Shown: in pieces, positions 13,432-19,681 of the stretch | Layout of the letters: each line of letters starts with the position of its first letter | Numbering within the stretch: the stretch's first letter is position 1 | DNA from: a virus | Length of the DNA: 41,533 bases | Direction: 5' to 3' (one strand) | IMG/VR virus record: IMGVR_UViG_3300033571_015762 | Coordinates: 1 to 41,533 of that record | The notes under the pieces: model-generated | What the model was told of the DNA's origin: nothing | Database searches by the model: none | What the model saw: only the letters and a program-made list of their open reading frames with translations | Position numbers and translations under genes: made by a program

Positions 13432-14391
13432 ATGTTTCAGAAAGCAACACGACAACAGGCCCGCCTCCGGCTGGGCATCACCGGCCCGAGCGGTTCGGGC
13501 AAAACTTACAGCGCCCTGCTGTTGGCCCGCGGCATTGGCGGCAAGATTGCCTGCATCGACACCGAGCAAGGTAGCGCCAGCCTATACGCGCATTTGTGCG
13601 ACTTTGACACCTTGAACCTGGAACCACCATACAGGCCAGAGCGGTTCGTTGAGGCCGTGCGCAGTGCCGAGGCGGCCGGCTACAACGTGCTGGTGATCGA
13701 CAGCATCACCCACGAGTGGAACGGGTCGGGCGGGTGCTTGGAGCTGGTCGACGAGGTGGCCCGGGCCAAGTTTAGGGGCAACAACTGGTCAGCCTGGAGC
13801 GAGGTGACCCCGCGGCATCGGGCGTTTCTCGACGCCGTGCTCCATTCCAAAATGCACGTCATCGTCACCCTGCGGTCGAAAACGGAGACAGCCCAGGTTG
13901 AGGATGGCGGGCGCAAAAAGGTTGTGAAGCTGGGCATGAAAAGCGAGCAGCGCGACGGGTTTGAGTATGAGCTGACCACGGTATTAGACCTTAGCCACGA
14001 CGGCCACTTTGCCACGGCCAGCAAGGACCGTAGCGGCCTGTTCAGCGACAAGGACCCCGAGCGCATCACCACCGAGACCGGCAAGCGCCTGCTCGCCTGG
14101 TTGAATAGCGGCGCGACCGTGGCACCTGAGACCACCCCGGCACCTGCCCCCGTGCAGGTAATCGAGGCCGGGCCGATCAGAGTCAGCGACGCCAGCTTGA
14201 AGGCGATGACCGGCCTGATCGTCCGTGCCAAAAACCTTGGCATCATCGAGAACGCCGAAACCTACCGCCAGCAGCTCCGTAGCACCTATCTGGTGCAGTC
14301 GGCGCGTGACCTGACCCAGGAGCAGGCCGACGAGGTGATCGCAGGCCTGAACGAATCTATCGCAGAGCGGGAGGCCCTCGCAACGGCGTGA
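13432..14391 (+). CDS. RecA-like recombination ATPase (Sak4/AAA_24 type)
   Basis: The 319-residue protein has Walker A GPSGSGKT (residues 18-25), a CIDTEQGSAS segment resembling the RecA-core strand, and Walker B NVLVIDSIT with Asp90. A HVIVTLRSKTE segment (about 145-155) fits the sensor/L2 region, and the C-terminal third is helical. This is the single-domain RecA-like family used by phages for strand annealing. AGGAG lies 10 bases before the chosen ATG. The SSB-like gene directly downstream matches the known Sak4-SSB partnership. Other phage AAA ATPases are the main alternative. Confidence 0.82.
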   Translation: MFQKATRQQARLRLGITGPSGSGKTYSALLLARGIGGKIACIDTEQGSASLYAHLCDFDTLNLEPPYRPERFVEAVRSAEAAGYNVLVIDSITHEWNGSGGCLELVDEVARAKFRGNNWSAWSEVTPRHRAFLDAVLHSKMHVIVTLRSKTETAQVEDGGRKKVVKLGMKSEQRDGFEYELTTVLDLSHDGHFATASKDRSGLFSDKDPERITTETGKRLLAWLNSGATVAPETTPAPAPVQVIEAGPIRVSDASLKAMTGLIVRAKNLGIIENAETYRQQLRSTYLVQSARDLTQEQADEVIAGLNESIAEREALATA

Positions 14392-14414
14392 CGATGCCGG
14401 CCGCGGTGGCGCAT

Positions 14415-14435
14415 GTCCGGGTTCGACTCCCGGAC
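14415..14435 (+). other. Perfect hairpin resembling a tRNA T-arm
   Basis: GTCCGGG and CCCGGAC form a 7-bp perfect stem around the 7-base loop TTCGACT, which fits the T-loop consensus (TTCGA). Flanking CCGGCC (14398-14403) and GGCTGG (14436-14441) could pair to extend it. No anticodon arm is found, so this is not a complete tRNA. It lies in the 89-base gap before the SSB gene. It may be an RNA element, a decayed tRNA, or chance in GC-rich DNA. Confidence 0.35.
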
Positions 14436-14480
14436 GGCTGGATGCCCGAGGTGGGCAGTTTTGCAAACGAGGAGATGGCC

Positions 14481-14927
14481 ATGGATTTTGACTGGACACA
14501 ACAAGACAACAGCAAACCACAACAGCAGCAGCCCGAGCGCAAGGGCTTCGAGCCGTTGCCCCCTGGCGAATATGCGGTCGTGATCAGCGACCAGAAAACC
14601 AAGCCCAACAAGGCGGGCACGGGTGAATACCTGGAGCTGACCTTGGTGATCGAGGATGGCGCCAACCGCGGAAGACGGATCTGGGAACGCCTGAACCTGA
14701 AGAATCCCAGCCAGCGGGCGGTGGAGATCGCGCGAGACACCGTTGAAAAGATCCGCGAGGTCACAGGCATTGCGGCCCGCAGCGCCGACGACCTGGTGGG
14801 TGGCCGTTGTCGGGTGACCACAGCCAACGACGAATACGGCACCAAGGTGAAGAGCTACCTGCCGTTGAAGGCGAAGCCGGCGACGGCCCCGAATCCATCA
14901 AACCCTGATGACGACTTGCCATTCTGA
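14481..14927 (+). CDS. DUF669 single-stranded-DNA-binding-like protein
   Basis: The 148-residue product shows the DUF669 pattern (GFEPLPPGEYAVVISDQ, KAGTGEYLELTLVI, GRRIWERLNLKNPS, ARSADDLVGGRCRV). It ends in an SSB-type acidic tip (DDDLPF), the segment through which SSBs recruit replication and repair partners. It probably coats ssDNA and stimulates the RecA-like ATPase encoded just upstream. GAGGAG is 6 bases before the chosen ATG. An in-frame GTG at 14388 overlapping the previous stop would add 31 residues and cannot be excluded. Confidence 0.82.
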   Translation: MDFDWTQQDNSKPQQQQPERKGFEPLPPGEYAVVISDQKTKPNKAGTGEYLELTLVIEDGANRGRRIWERLNLKNPSQRAVEIARDTVEKIREVTGIAARSADDLVGGRCRVTTANDEYGTKVKSYLPLKAKPATAPNPSNPDDDLPF

Positions 14928-14938
14928 GGAGTTTACCC

Positions 14939-15289
14939 ATGCGACAGGCAGATCTATTTGGTGGCGGTGTGGACGCTTACGGGCACGTCACACCAGCAAC
15001 AGGCAATCAGCGGCGGGACGAGGCGATCACACGGGTGGCCGCCCATGCGCCGGTCGGCTGGATTGAGGACGCAATCAACGCCATACGGCACGTCAGCCTG
15101 AGTCGGCAGACGCTGACTAGCGACGACGTATGGCCCTTGGTGGTGACGCCACCGGAGCCTCGGGCAATGGGCGTGGCGTTTGCCGAGGCAGCCAGGCGGA
15201 AGATTATCCGCAAGACGGACAGGGTGGTGAACAGCACGAGGCCGGAGTGCCACAGCAGGCCGGTTGCAGTTTGGGAGGTGATGGCGTGA
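14939..15289 (+). CDS. Conserved phage replication-region protein of unknown function
   Basis: The 116-residue product has a pattern I associate with a recurring phage protein: a WIEDAINAIRHVS helix, then LTSDDVWPLV, RAMGVAFAEAARRKII, and a final HSRPVAVWEVM. It is probably a small helical or winged-helix fold. GAGGAG precedes the ATG. It lies between the SSB gene and the DnaB N-domain gene and overlaps the latter by four bases, which suggests a replication role. No specific activity can be assigned. Confidence 0.65.
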   Translation: MRQADLFGGGVDAYGHVTPATGNQRRDEAITRVAAHAPVGWIEDAINAIRHVSLSRQTLTSDDVWPLVVTPPEPRAMGVAFAEAARRKIIRKTDRVVNSTRPECHSRPVAVWEVMA

Positions 15290-15534
15290 GTGAACAGGCA
15301 GAGCGGGTGGAGATGGGCGAGGTCGGGCAAATGCTGCTTCGGGGCCACGCCCCGGCCGAGTGGTCTGGTAGTGAGCGCAACCAGCAGATTGTGCAGGCGA
15401 TTAGGGAGGTGTTCGATCGGGGCCGGCCTGTGTGCCTGACCTCGGTGGCGGAACACCTGCGGAAGAAGAGTTTGCTGGAGGCGGTGGGGAGTTATGCGTA
15501 TTTGACGGAGTTATGGGAGTTGGCGGTGGAGTGA
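15286..15534 (+). CDS. Stand-alone DnaB N-terminal-domain-like protein
   Basis: The 82-residue product resembles only the N-terminal domain of DnaB helicase: an AIREVFDRGRPVCLTSVAEH segment, then LLEAVGSYAYLTELWE, matching the DnaB run of a helix, a Val-Asp-Leu-type turn, and the L-E-x-G-G-x-x-Y-L-x-x-L motif. The helicase motor domain is absent, and nothing downstream supplies it. The start is GTG overlapping the upstream TGA. In replicative helicases this domain contacts primase and drives ring assembly, so the protein may bind host DnaB or primase. A relic of a phage DnaB is the alternative. Confidence 0.7.
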   Translation: MSEQAERVEMGEVGQMLLRGHAPAEWSGSERNQQIVQAIREVFDRGRPVCLTSVAEHLRKKSLLEAVGSYAYLTELWELAVE

Positions 15535-15589
15535 CACGGTCAAACACCCTCTGGTATCGGTTATCCATGCCCGCAATTTGATTAGCCAC

Positions 15590-15611
15590 CGTGACGCAAT
15601 CGTGACGCAAT
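15590..15611 (+). repeat. Two tandem 11-bp repeats (CGTGACGCAAT)
   Basis: CGTGACGCAAT occurs twice back to back (15590-15600 and 15601-15611), 13 bases before the ATG of the initiator-like gene. The spacing of one helical turn fits binding of a protein on one DNA face. It could be an operator for the initiator gene or an extra replication site. The same unit is not seen inside the gene, where different iterons occur. Confidence 0.65.
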
Positions 15612-15624
15612 TAGGACTAAAAGC

Positions 15625-16539
15625 ATGAAGCTTAACACCATCCAACACCCGAAAATCCTACGCCTCCGCCGGCGCTTATCCGTGCCCACCTGGGGCGCCG
15701 TTGGCGTGCTGGAAAGTCTCTGGCACCTGACCGCAACCCACGCCAAGGACGGCGCAATCGGTCGCATTTTCACCAATGAGGACATAGCCAACAGCATCGG
15801 CTGGGAGGGCGACCCAGACCACCTAATCGACGCCCTTGTGGCCTCCGGCTGGCTGGATGTTTGCGCTAGCAATCGTCTAATCGTGCATGACTGGAGCGAT
15901 CATTGCCCCGATTTTGTACGGGGAAATTTAGCCCGTCAGAAGGTAGATTTTGCCGTCGCAACCACAAACAGCGCATCAGCAACACCAGTAGCGTACTCCA
16001 GTACCGTACTACAGTACGCTACTCAAGTACCCTACTCCAGTACTGTACATGAGTCGCCGACTCCAAGACCAAGACCTAAACCAATACTAATACCAAGCCA
16101 AGACCAAGAAGAGAAAGACAGTGTCGAGTTGCCCGAAGCGGTCAACCCGCCCCCCGACGCCGTCGCCGAGTTTCCGTGCCAAGGTCTTCGGCAGGTCTGG
16201 CACCTGACCACGGGCCAAGTCGCCGACTGGCAGACCAGCTACCCGGGGCTCGATGTCGAGGCCGAGTGCCGAAAGGCCTTGGCGTGGGTGAAGGCCAACC
16301 CGCGGAAAAAGCGCACCCACGGCGGCATGCCGAAGTTCCTGGTCAACTGGTTCAACCGCGCCACCGACCGACCGGGCCCTGCCCCGCCCCGGTCCTTCTA
16401 CCAACCCCGCAGCGCCACCCCGTCGCCGACGGTGACCGAGCGCATGGGCGCCGACGTGGTCGGCATGCTGTTTGGCCAGCACCAGGCAGCGACCCAGCCG
16501 ATGACCCCGACGTTGGAACTAGAGGTGCGCCATGGGTGA
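15625..16539 (+). CDS. Replication initiator-like protein
   Basis: The 304-residue product has a winged-helix N-terminus (about 1-110: IQHPKILRLRRRLSVPTWGA, FTNEDIANSIGWEGD, LVASGWLDV). A low-complexity linker (about 115-165) is followed by a C-terminal helical domain (about 185-250: AECRKALAWVKANPRKKRTH, GMPKFLVNWFNRA) like the C-terminal region of DnaD/phage replication proteins. The linker DNA contains five 13-bp iterons. DNA-binding domain, iteron linker and helicase-recruiting domain give a layout like lambda O. It probably opens the phage origin and recruits host DnaB. The family link is by eye. Confidence 0.75.
   Translation: MKLNTIQHPKILRLRRRLSVPTWGAVGVLESLWHLTATHAKDGAIGRIFTNEDIANSIGWEGDPDHLIDALVASGWLDVCASNRLIVHDWSDHCPDFVRGNLARQKVDFAVATTNSASATPVAYSSTVLQYATQVPYSSTVHESPTPRPRPKPILIPSQDQEEKDSVELPEAVNPPPDAVAEFPCQGLRQVWHLTTGQVADWQTSYPGLDVEAECRKALAWVKANPRKKRTHGGMPKFLVNWFNRATDRPGPAPPRSFYQPRSATPSPTVTERMGADVVGMLFGQHQAATQPMTPTLELEVRHG
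15985..16049 (+). repeat. ori: Five tandem 13-bp iterons, probable replication origin
   Basis: Five contiguous 13-bp units start at 15985, 15998, 16011, 16024 and 16037: CCAGTAGCGTACT, CCAGTACCGTACT, ACAGTACGCTACT, CAAGTACCCTACT, CCAGTACTGTACA. Thirteen is not a multiple of three, so the repeat rotates through the reading frames; the conservation is at DNA level, not protein level. The array lies in the linker of the initiator-like gene and is followed by a purine-rich, A-rich stretch (about 16062-16122) that could melt. This matches the logic of the lambda origin inside gene O. Confidence 0.8.
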
Positions 16540-17179
16540 GATGCTTCCGGCCCGCTTGGCCTCGGTGCCCTGGGTGAATTTGTTCCAGGCCCTGTTCGGT
16601 GCCAACAGCGCCGACTGGGCAAAAACGCTGGCGACCTGGTCGTTGTTGTTCGACGCCGAGGGCCGAAGTAACTCCGAATTGGTCTCGGCTGTTCAGGCGA
16701 TTAGCCGGCACAGCCCGATTCCGCAATGGCCAACGCAGTTCCTCGACGCTTTGCGCAGCGAGCTCCGGCAGCAAGACCTATCCATGCGCCAGGCAACCGA
16801 GGCCCGACGCCTGGAGGAATCCGAGCGCCCACCCCGTTGCCAGACCTGCAGCGACTTCGGCTGGATCTGCGGCCTACCGCACCTCGAAACCGTCCGCGGC
16901 CCCGAGTGGCTGGAACCTCGATGGACCTGCGCGGTTACCTGCCAGTGCGAAGCCGGCTGCAGGGTTTTTGCTGGCTGGGGCCAGCGACAGCCCGACCCCA
17001 AGCCGGTGATGAGTATTTACACCTACACCAAGCAAAATCCGCACTACCAGGTGCAGATGGAGCTGCGCGCGCTGGAGGTCACAGCAAAGGTGCAGACCTA
17101 CGAGCAGGAGAAGGGCCCGGCCGAATGGCGGGCGACGGTCGAAGGCATCCTAAAACGCTACGGCAACCAGGCCAAATGA
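16532..17179 (+). CDS. Cys-rich replication-region protein, possible helicase loader or partner
   Basis: The 215-residue product has a helical N-terminal part (about 1-95) and a Cys-rich middle (CQTCSDFGWICG, then CAVTCQCEAGC) likely to bind zinc. The C-terminal end is helical. It overlaps the initiator-like gene by 8 bases and closes the replication block. This position is the one held by lambda P (helicase loader) after O, so a DnaB-loading or primosome role is reasonable, but there is no Walker motif and no recognised family. Confidence 0.65.
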   Translation: MGEMLPARLASVPWVNLFQALFGANSADWAKTLATWSLLFDAEGRSNSELVSAVQAISRHSPIPQWPTQFLDALRSELRQQDLSMRQATEARRLEESERPPRCQTCSDFGWICGLPHLETVRGPEWLEPRWTCAVTCQCEAGCRVFAGWGQRQPDPKPVMSIYTYTKQNPHYQVQMELRALEVTAKVQTYEQEKGPAEWRATVEGILKRYGNQAK

Positions 17180-17348
17180 CTATTTTCCGCACTATTTTTG
17201 ATCGCTAAACCAGCTGCCAGCAACGACTTACGCACAATGGCGAATTTTTAATAATTAAATTCTGTTATTTTTTCGCTTATCCGGCGTGGGGTGTTTGATT
17301 GGCCCGAGGTCACGCCACCTTTGGCCCTTGTTCAGGACGAACCTTTGC
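17180..17348. promoter_or_regulatory. AT-rich intergenic region, possible promoter or terminator zone
   Basis: No gene is seen here. About 17240-17275 is AT-rich (TTTTTAATAATTAAATTCTG, then a run of T), the most AT-rich gap outside the attP area. An inverted repeat GGCGTG (17283-17288)/CACGCC (17311-17316) follows. The region separates the replication operon from a secreted protein that probably has its own promoter. No hexamer pair with standard spacing is convincing. Confidence 0.35.
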
Positions 17349-17696
17349 ATGCGTTATTTCATTGTTTTTGCCCTGACCATCGCCGCGGCTACTCTGGCCA
17401 ACGCTGGACCGTTTCACCGTCGTGGTTCTGTCGCCGTTTGCACGACTGGCACCAGCCAGCAGACGACGGCCAAGCCCGCAGGTGACACCAGCACCGCCCA
17501 GGGCGTGGCGATCTTAATCGTGCAGACCGGGCGTTTCCGCCATTTCGGCGGGTACAACGGCTACGAGGGAATCGGCATGGGCGCCACCCAGGCGCAGGCC
17601 GAAGCCAACTGCTGCTACCGCAATCGCCTACTGCCCCGTGAACGAGGCTTCGCACAGATGGCCTCGGGGCTCTGGGTCTGCGTCTGCCGCTACTAA
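17349..17696 (+). CDS. Secreted Cys-rich protein (possible moron)
   Basis: The 115-residue product has a clear Sec signal peptide (MRYFIVFALTIAAATLANA, cleavage near residue 19-20). The mature part is basic and holds QTGRFRHFGGYNGYEGIGMG, then EANCCYRN, with five Cys in all (C35, CC near 87-88, CVC near the end). I recall similar HFGG...GIGMGAT...NCCY proteins from planctomycetes. It has its own upstream AT-rich region and is not tightly coupled to neighbours, which fits a lysogenic-conversion gene. Function unknown. Confidence 0.72.
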   Translation: MRYFIVFALTIAAATLANAGPFHRRGSVAVCTTGTSQQTTAKPAGDTSTAQGVAILIVQTGRFRHFGGYNGYEGIGMGATQAQAEANCCYRNRLLPRERGFAQMASGLWVCVCRY

Positions 17697-17772
17697 GAGC
17701 CACCACCTTCTTCCAATACCCGTGACGCCTTGTTGAAACACCACGGGGCGAAAGCTGGCCAGCCAAAGCAGG

Positions 17773-17904
17773 ATGCCGTTGATCGGCGACGAGGGTGAGG
17801 CGGTACCCCCTCAGGTGGTTTTGAGCGCCAGGAGGGCGGCCCGGTCGGCGTGCTGCGGGTGTGGCAGACGCCGGCCGGATTTTCAGGAGAAACGACCTAA
17901 ATGA
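17773..17904 (+). CDS. Possible 43-residue ORF in the leader of the zinc-ribbon gene
   Basis: An ATG at 17773 opens a 43-codon frame that ends by overlapping the next gene's ATG (ATGA at 17901-17904), a common coupling in this genome. The product is basic with a CCGC cluster (SACCGCGRRRPDF). No well-spaced ribosome-binding site is present, since AGG abuts the ATG. It could be a leader peptide or chance. The rest of the 17697-17900 gap shows nothing else convincing. Confidence 0.3.
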   Translation: MPLIGDEGEAVPPQVVLSARRAARSACCGCGRRRPDFQEKRPK

Positions 17905-18224
17905 TTCAGCGCTGCGAGCCCGAACAAGCCGAGATGGAGCCGATCGTCGACGAGCACGGTCAGGAGCTGTGGCTCCCCGCTGACCTAGTGCTCGTCGTCT
18001 GTTCGCTCTGCAGCCGGTTCTGTACCCGGAACGTGCCCCTGTGGTGCCGGGACGTGGTGCGGATGTACGAACGCCACCGGATGCTGGCCGAGCTGGCAGC
18101 ACGGCCCACCAACGAGGGCCGGCCGCAGTGCCGGGAGTGCCTGGCAGTCAACAGTCTGAAGCCGAGTGTAACGGGTCACCAGAGGCGGGTGACGGTGGCG
18201 GACCATCGGAGGGCGGGCGGTTGA
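17901..18224 (+). CDS. Small zinc-ribbon protein, paralogue of the one at 12284
   Basis: The 107-residue product has CSLC and CREC pairs about 46 residues apart plus extra Cys residues, and aligns with the 80-residue early protein (LPxxLV, CxxC, helix with RM, GRPxCxEC). AGGAG precedes the ATG. The C-terminal 20 residues beyond the second CxxC are basic and absent from the paralogue. Its stop overlaps the start of the methyltransferase remnant (TGATG), so it probably once shared an operon with that enzyme. Confidence 0.68.
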   Translation: MIQRCEPEQAEMEPIVDEHGQELWLPADLVLVVCSLCSRFCTRNVPLWCRDVVRMYERHRMLAELAARPTNEGRPQCRECLAVNSLKPSVTGHQRRVTVADHRRAGG

Positions 18225-18357
18225 TGAAATACGGCTCAGTCTGCTCCGGCATCGAAGCGGCCAGCGCTGCATGGCACTAGGCAACAGCATGGCGGTGCCG
18301 GTAATGGCTTGGATTGGCAGACGAATTCAGATGGTGGAGGACCTGATTCATGACTGA
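18224..18357 (+). pseudogene. Internally deleted C5-cytosine DNA methyltransferase remnant
   Basis: The first 18 codons read MKYGSVCSGIEAASAAWH, the start of phage Dcm-type cytosine methyltransferases including SAM motif I, then hit TAG (18278-18280). In the +1 frame the DNA at once reads LGNSMAVPVMAWIGRRIQ and on to VEDLIHD and TGA (18355-18357), which is motif X and the C-terminus of the same family. Everything between, including catalytic Pro-Cys motif IV and the recognition domain (several hundred residues in intact enzymes), is missing. The sequence is a clean internal deletion with frame loss, so no active enzyme can be made. Confidence 0.82.
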
Positions 18358-18526
18358 AACCAGCGGCTGGAACCGCGCCAGCTACTACACCGAGCATGGC
18401 ACCCTGACCTGGTTCTGGTTTGAGCATCCCTGGACGGCGACCACGACGCCGTGGGTGACCAGCCCAAACGAGCTAATGAATTTTTTGGGAAGGCTAAAAA
18501 CTAGCGGAAAAAATACGGAACGATAG
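18350..18526 (+). CDS. Small Trp-rich hypothetical protein (58 residues)
   Basis: The product begins MTETSGWNRASYYTEHGTLT, continues WFWFEHPW and ends in a basic tail (LKTSGKNTER). A good GGAGG lies about 9 bases before the ATG, inside the methyltransferase remnant, and the start overlaps that remnant's end by 8 bases. The coupled arrangement and ribosome-binding site make it likely real. No family is recognised. It could be a former partner of the methyltransferase, or a regulator upstream of the sigma gene. Confidence 0.6.
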   Translation: MTETSGWNRASYYTEHGTLTWFWFEHPWTATTTPWVTSPNELMNFLGRLKTSGKNTER

Positions 18527-18531
18527 CACCT

Positions 18532-19227
18532 ATGCCCTTGGACCCGATGACCCCGGAGCAGCAGCGCATGGTCGAAAGCAACCTGGCGCTGGCCCACTAC
18601 ACGGCCCGCAAATACAGGGCGCCCTTGAGCATGGATTACGAGGACTGGCTGGGTGAATGCCTGGTGCTGCTGGTGCAGGCCGTGCGCTACTACGACCCGC
18701 AGAAGGGCACGCTGTCGACCCTGATGGACAAACTCGTCTACCTGCGGCGCATGGACCTGAAACGGCAACGGCAAAGCATTAAACGGAAGACGCATTACGA
18801 CGCGGTTTCCCTGGACCAGATGGCCGGCGACAACACCCTAGGCAAGCAGGTGCTGGTCGACCACGACAGGATGCCGCACCTGGTTGAGGTCCGGGAGGTG
18901 GTCGACCTAGTACTGTCTCGAATGTCTTCGCAGGCCGTGCAGATTTTCCGCCTACTGGCAAACGATTCAACCAACCGGGAGGCGGCGAGGACCCTAGGCA
19001 TCTGTCGCAGTCGGGTCTGCGACATCCTGATGCTGGCCCGAGGCATCGCTGCCCAGCAACACCCCGACGAGGTGGTTTATAACACGACGTGCCCCGATTG
19101 CGGCATCCCGCAGACGACATGGGCCGAGGACGACAGGCCGAGACTGTGCAGGCCCTGCGCCGGTCTGCGGGTCCGAGAAATCAAACAGCGCTACTACCAC
19201 CGACGCAAACAGGAGGCCAAGGCGTGA
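18532..19227 (+). CDS. Sigma-70-like factor with C-terminal zinc ribbon
   Basis: The 231-residue product has a sigma region 2-like helix set (about 15-90: NLALAHYTARKYR, MDYEDWLGECLVLLVQAVRY, YDPQKGTLSTLMDKLVYLRR). A region 4-like helix-turn-helix follows (about 130-175: LLANDSTNREAARTLGICRS, RVCDILMLARG). A C-terminal zinc ribbon (CPDCGIPQ and CRPCAG, about 185-215) is unusual for a sigma factor. It probably directs host RNA polymerase to phage promoters, as a middle or late regulator. It overlaps the next gene by four bases. A DNA-binding regulator derived from a sigma factor is the alternative. Confidence 0.75.
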   Translation: MPLDPMTPEQQRMVESNLALAHYTARKYRAPLSMDYEDWLGECLVLLVQAVRYYDPQKGTLSTLMDKLVYLRRMDLKRQRQSIKRKTHYDAVSLDQMAGDNTLGKQVLVDHDRMPHLVEVREVVDLVLSRMSSQAVQIFRLLANDSTNREAARTLGICRSRVCDILMLARGIAAQQHPDEVVYNTTCPDCGIPQTTWAEDDRPRLCRPCAGLRVREIKQRYYHRRKQEAKA

Positions 19228-19478
19228 GGCAAGAACCAGTGATCGAGAAATGGCCGCACCCGCATGGCACCGAGTACGCCTGGGTTCTGGGTGATCGCAT
19301 CCTGGGGAGTGTCGTGCCACACGGGCCGGCACCGGACCAGGCGGAGCGACGGAAGCAGTGGAAGGCGTTGGCCGGGCATAAGACGGTGGGGATATTTACA
19401 GGCAGGAACGGGCGTTTTGCCGCGATGCGGGCAGTGCAGCATCTGACCTGGCCTGCCTGGTGCGGGGTGAAGGCATGA
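19224..19478 (+). CDS. Hypothetical small protein downstream of the sigma gene
   Basis: The 84-residue product starts with GTG overlapping the sigma stop, preceded by AGGAGG. It contains EKWPHPHGTEYAWVLGD and a Trp-rich basic end (GRFAAMRAVQHLTWPAWCG). No domain is recognised. It shares four-base stop/start overlaps with both neighbours, so it belongs to the sigma operon. Confidence 0.58.
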   Translation: MRQEPVIEKWPHPHGTEYAWVLGDRILGSVVPHGPAPDQAERRKQWKALAGHKTVGIFTGRNGRFAAMRAVQHLTWPAWCGVKA

Positions 19479-19681
19479 GCGACCGAGACGCAGACCACAC
19501 ACTGTCGGAGCTGCAGGAGGCGAGGGCGGAGGTTGATCGGTTGCGTTCTGATTTAGCCAGGCTGCGCTGGTTGATCCTTAAGCAGACCAGTGTGACGTGC
19601 AACACGCAAAAGTATTGGCCGGAGTGGGTTAATAAGTATTTTGATTCAATTGGTTCGGCGAAGGAGGTGAGTGATGAGTGA
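19475..19681 (+). CDS. Small coiled-coil protein
   Basis: The 68-residue product has an N-terminal coiled coil (HTLSELQEARAEVDRLRSDL, about residues 8-35) and a Trp/Tyr-rich end. The ATG overlaps the upstream stop (ATGA). Length and composition are typical of phage accessory proteins that modulate host factors, but no family is recognised. Confidence 0.55.
   Translation: MSDRDADHTLSELQEARAEVDRLRSDLARLRWLILKQTSVTCNTQKYWPEWVNKYFDSIGSAKEVSDE

Noticed and set aside
14369-14441. A complete tRNA gene before the SSB gene
   Set aside because: Only a T-arm-like hairpin is present. No anticodon or D arm can be drawn and the expected 5' acceptor strand does not pair.
17389-18102. Leftward 237-residue ORF antisense to the secreted and zinc-ribbon genes
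   Set aside because: It is Arg/Pro-rich, typical of antisense shadows in GC-rich DNA, lacks a ribosome-binding site and runs against two genes with signal peptide or paralogy support.
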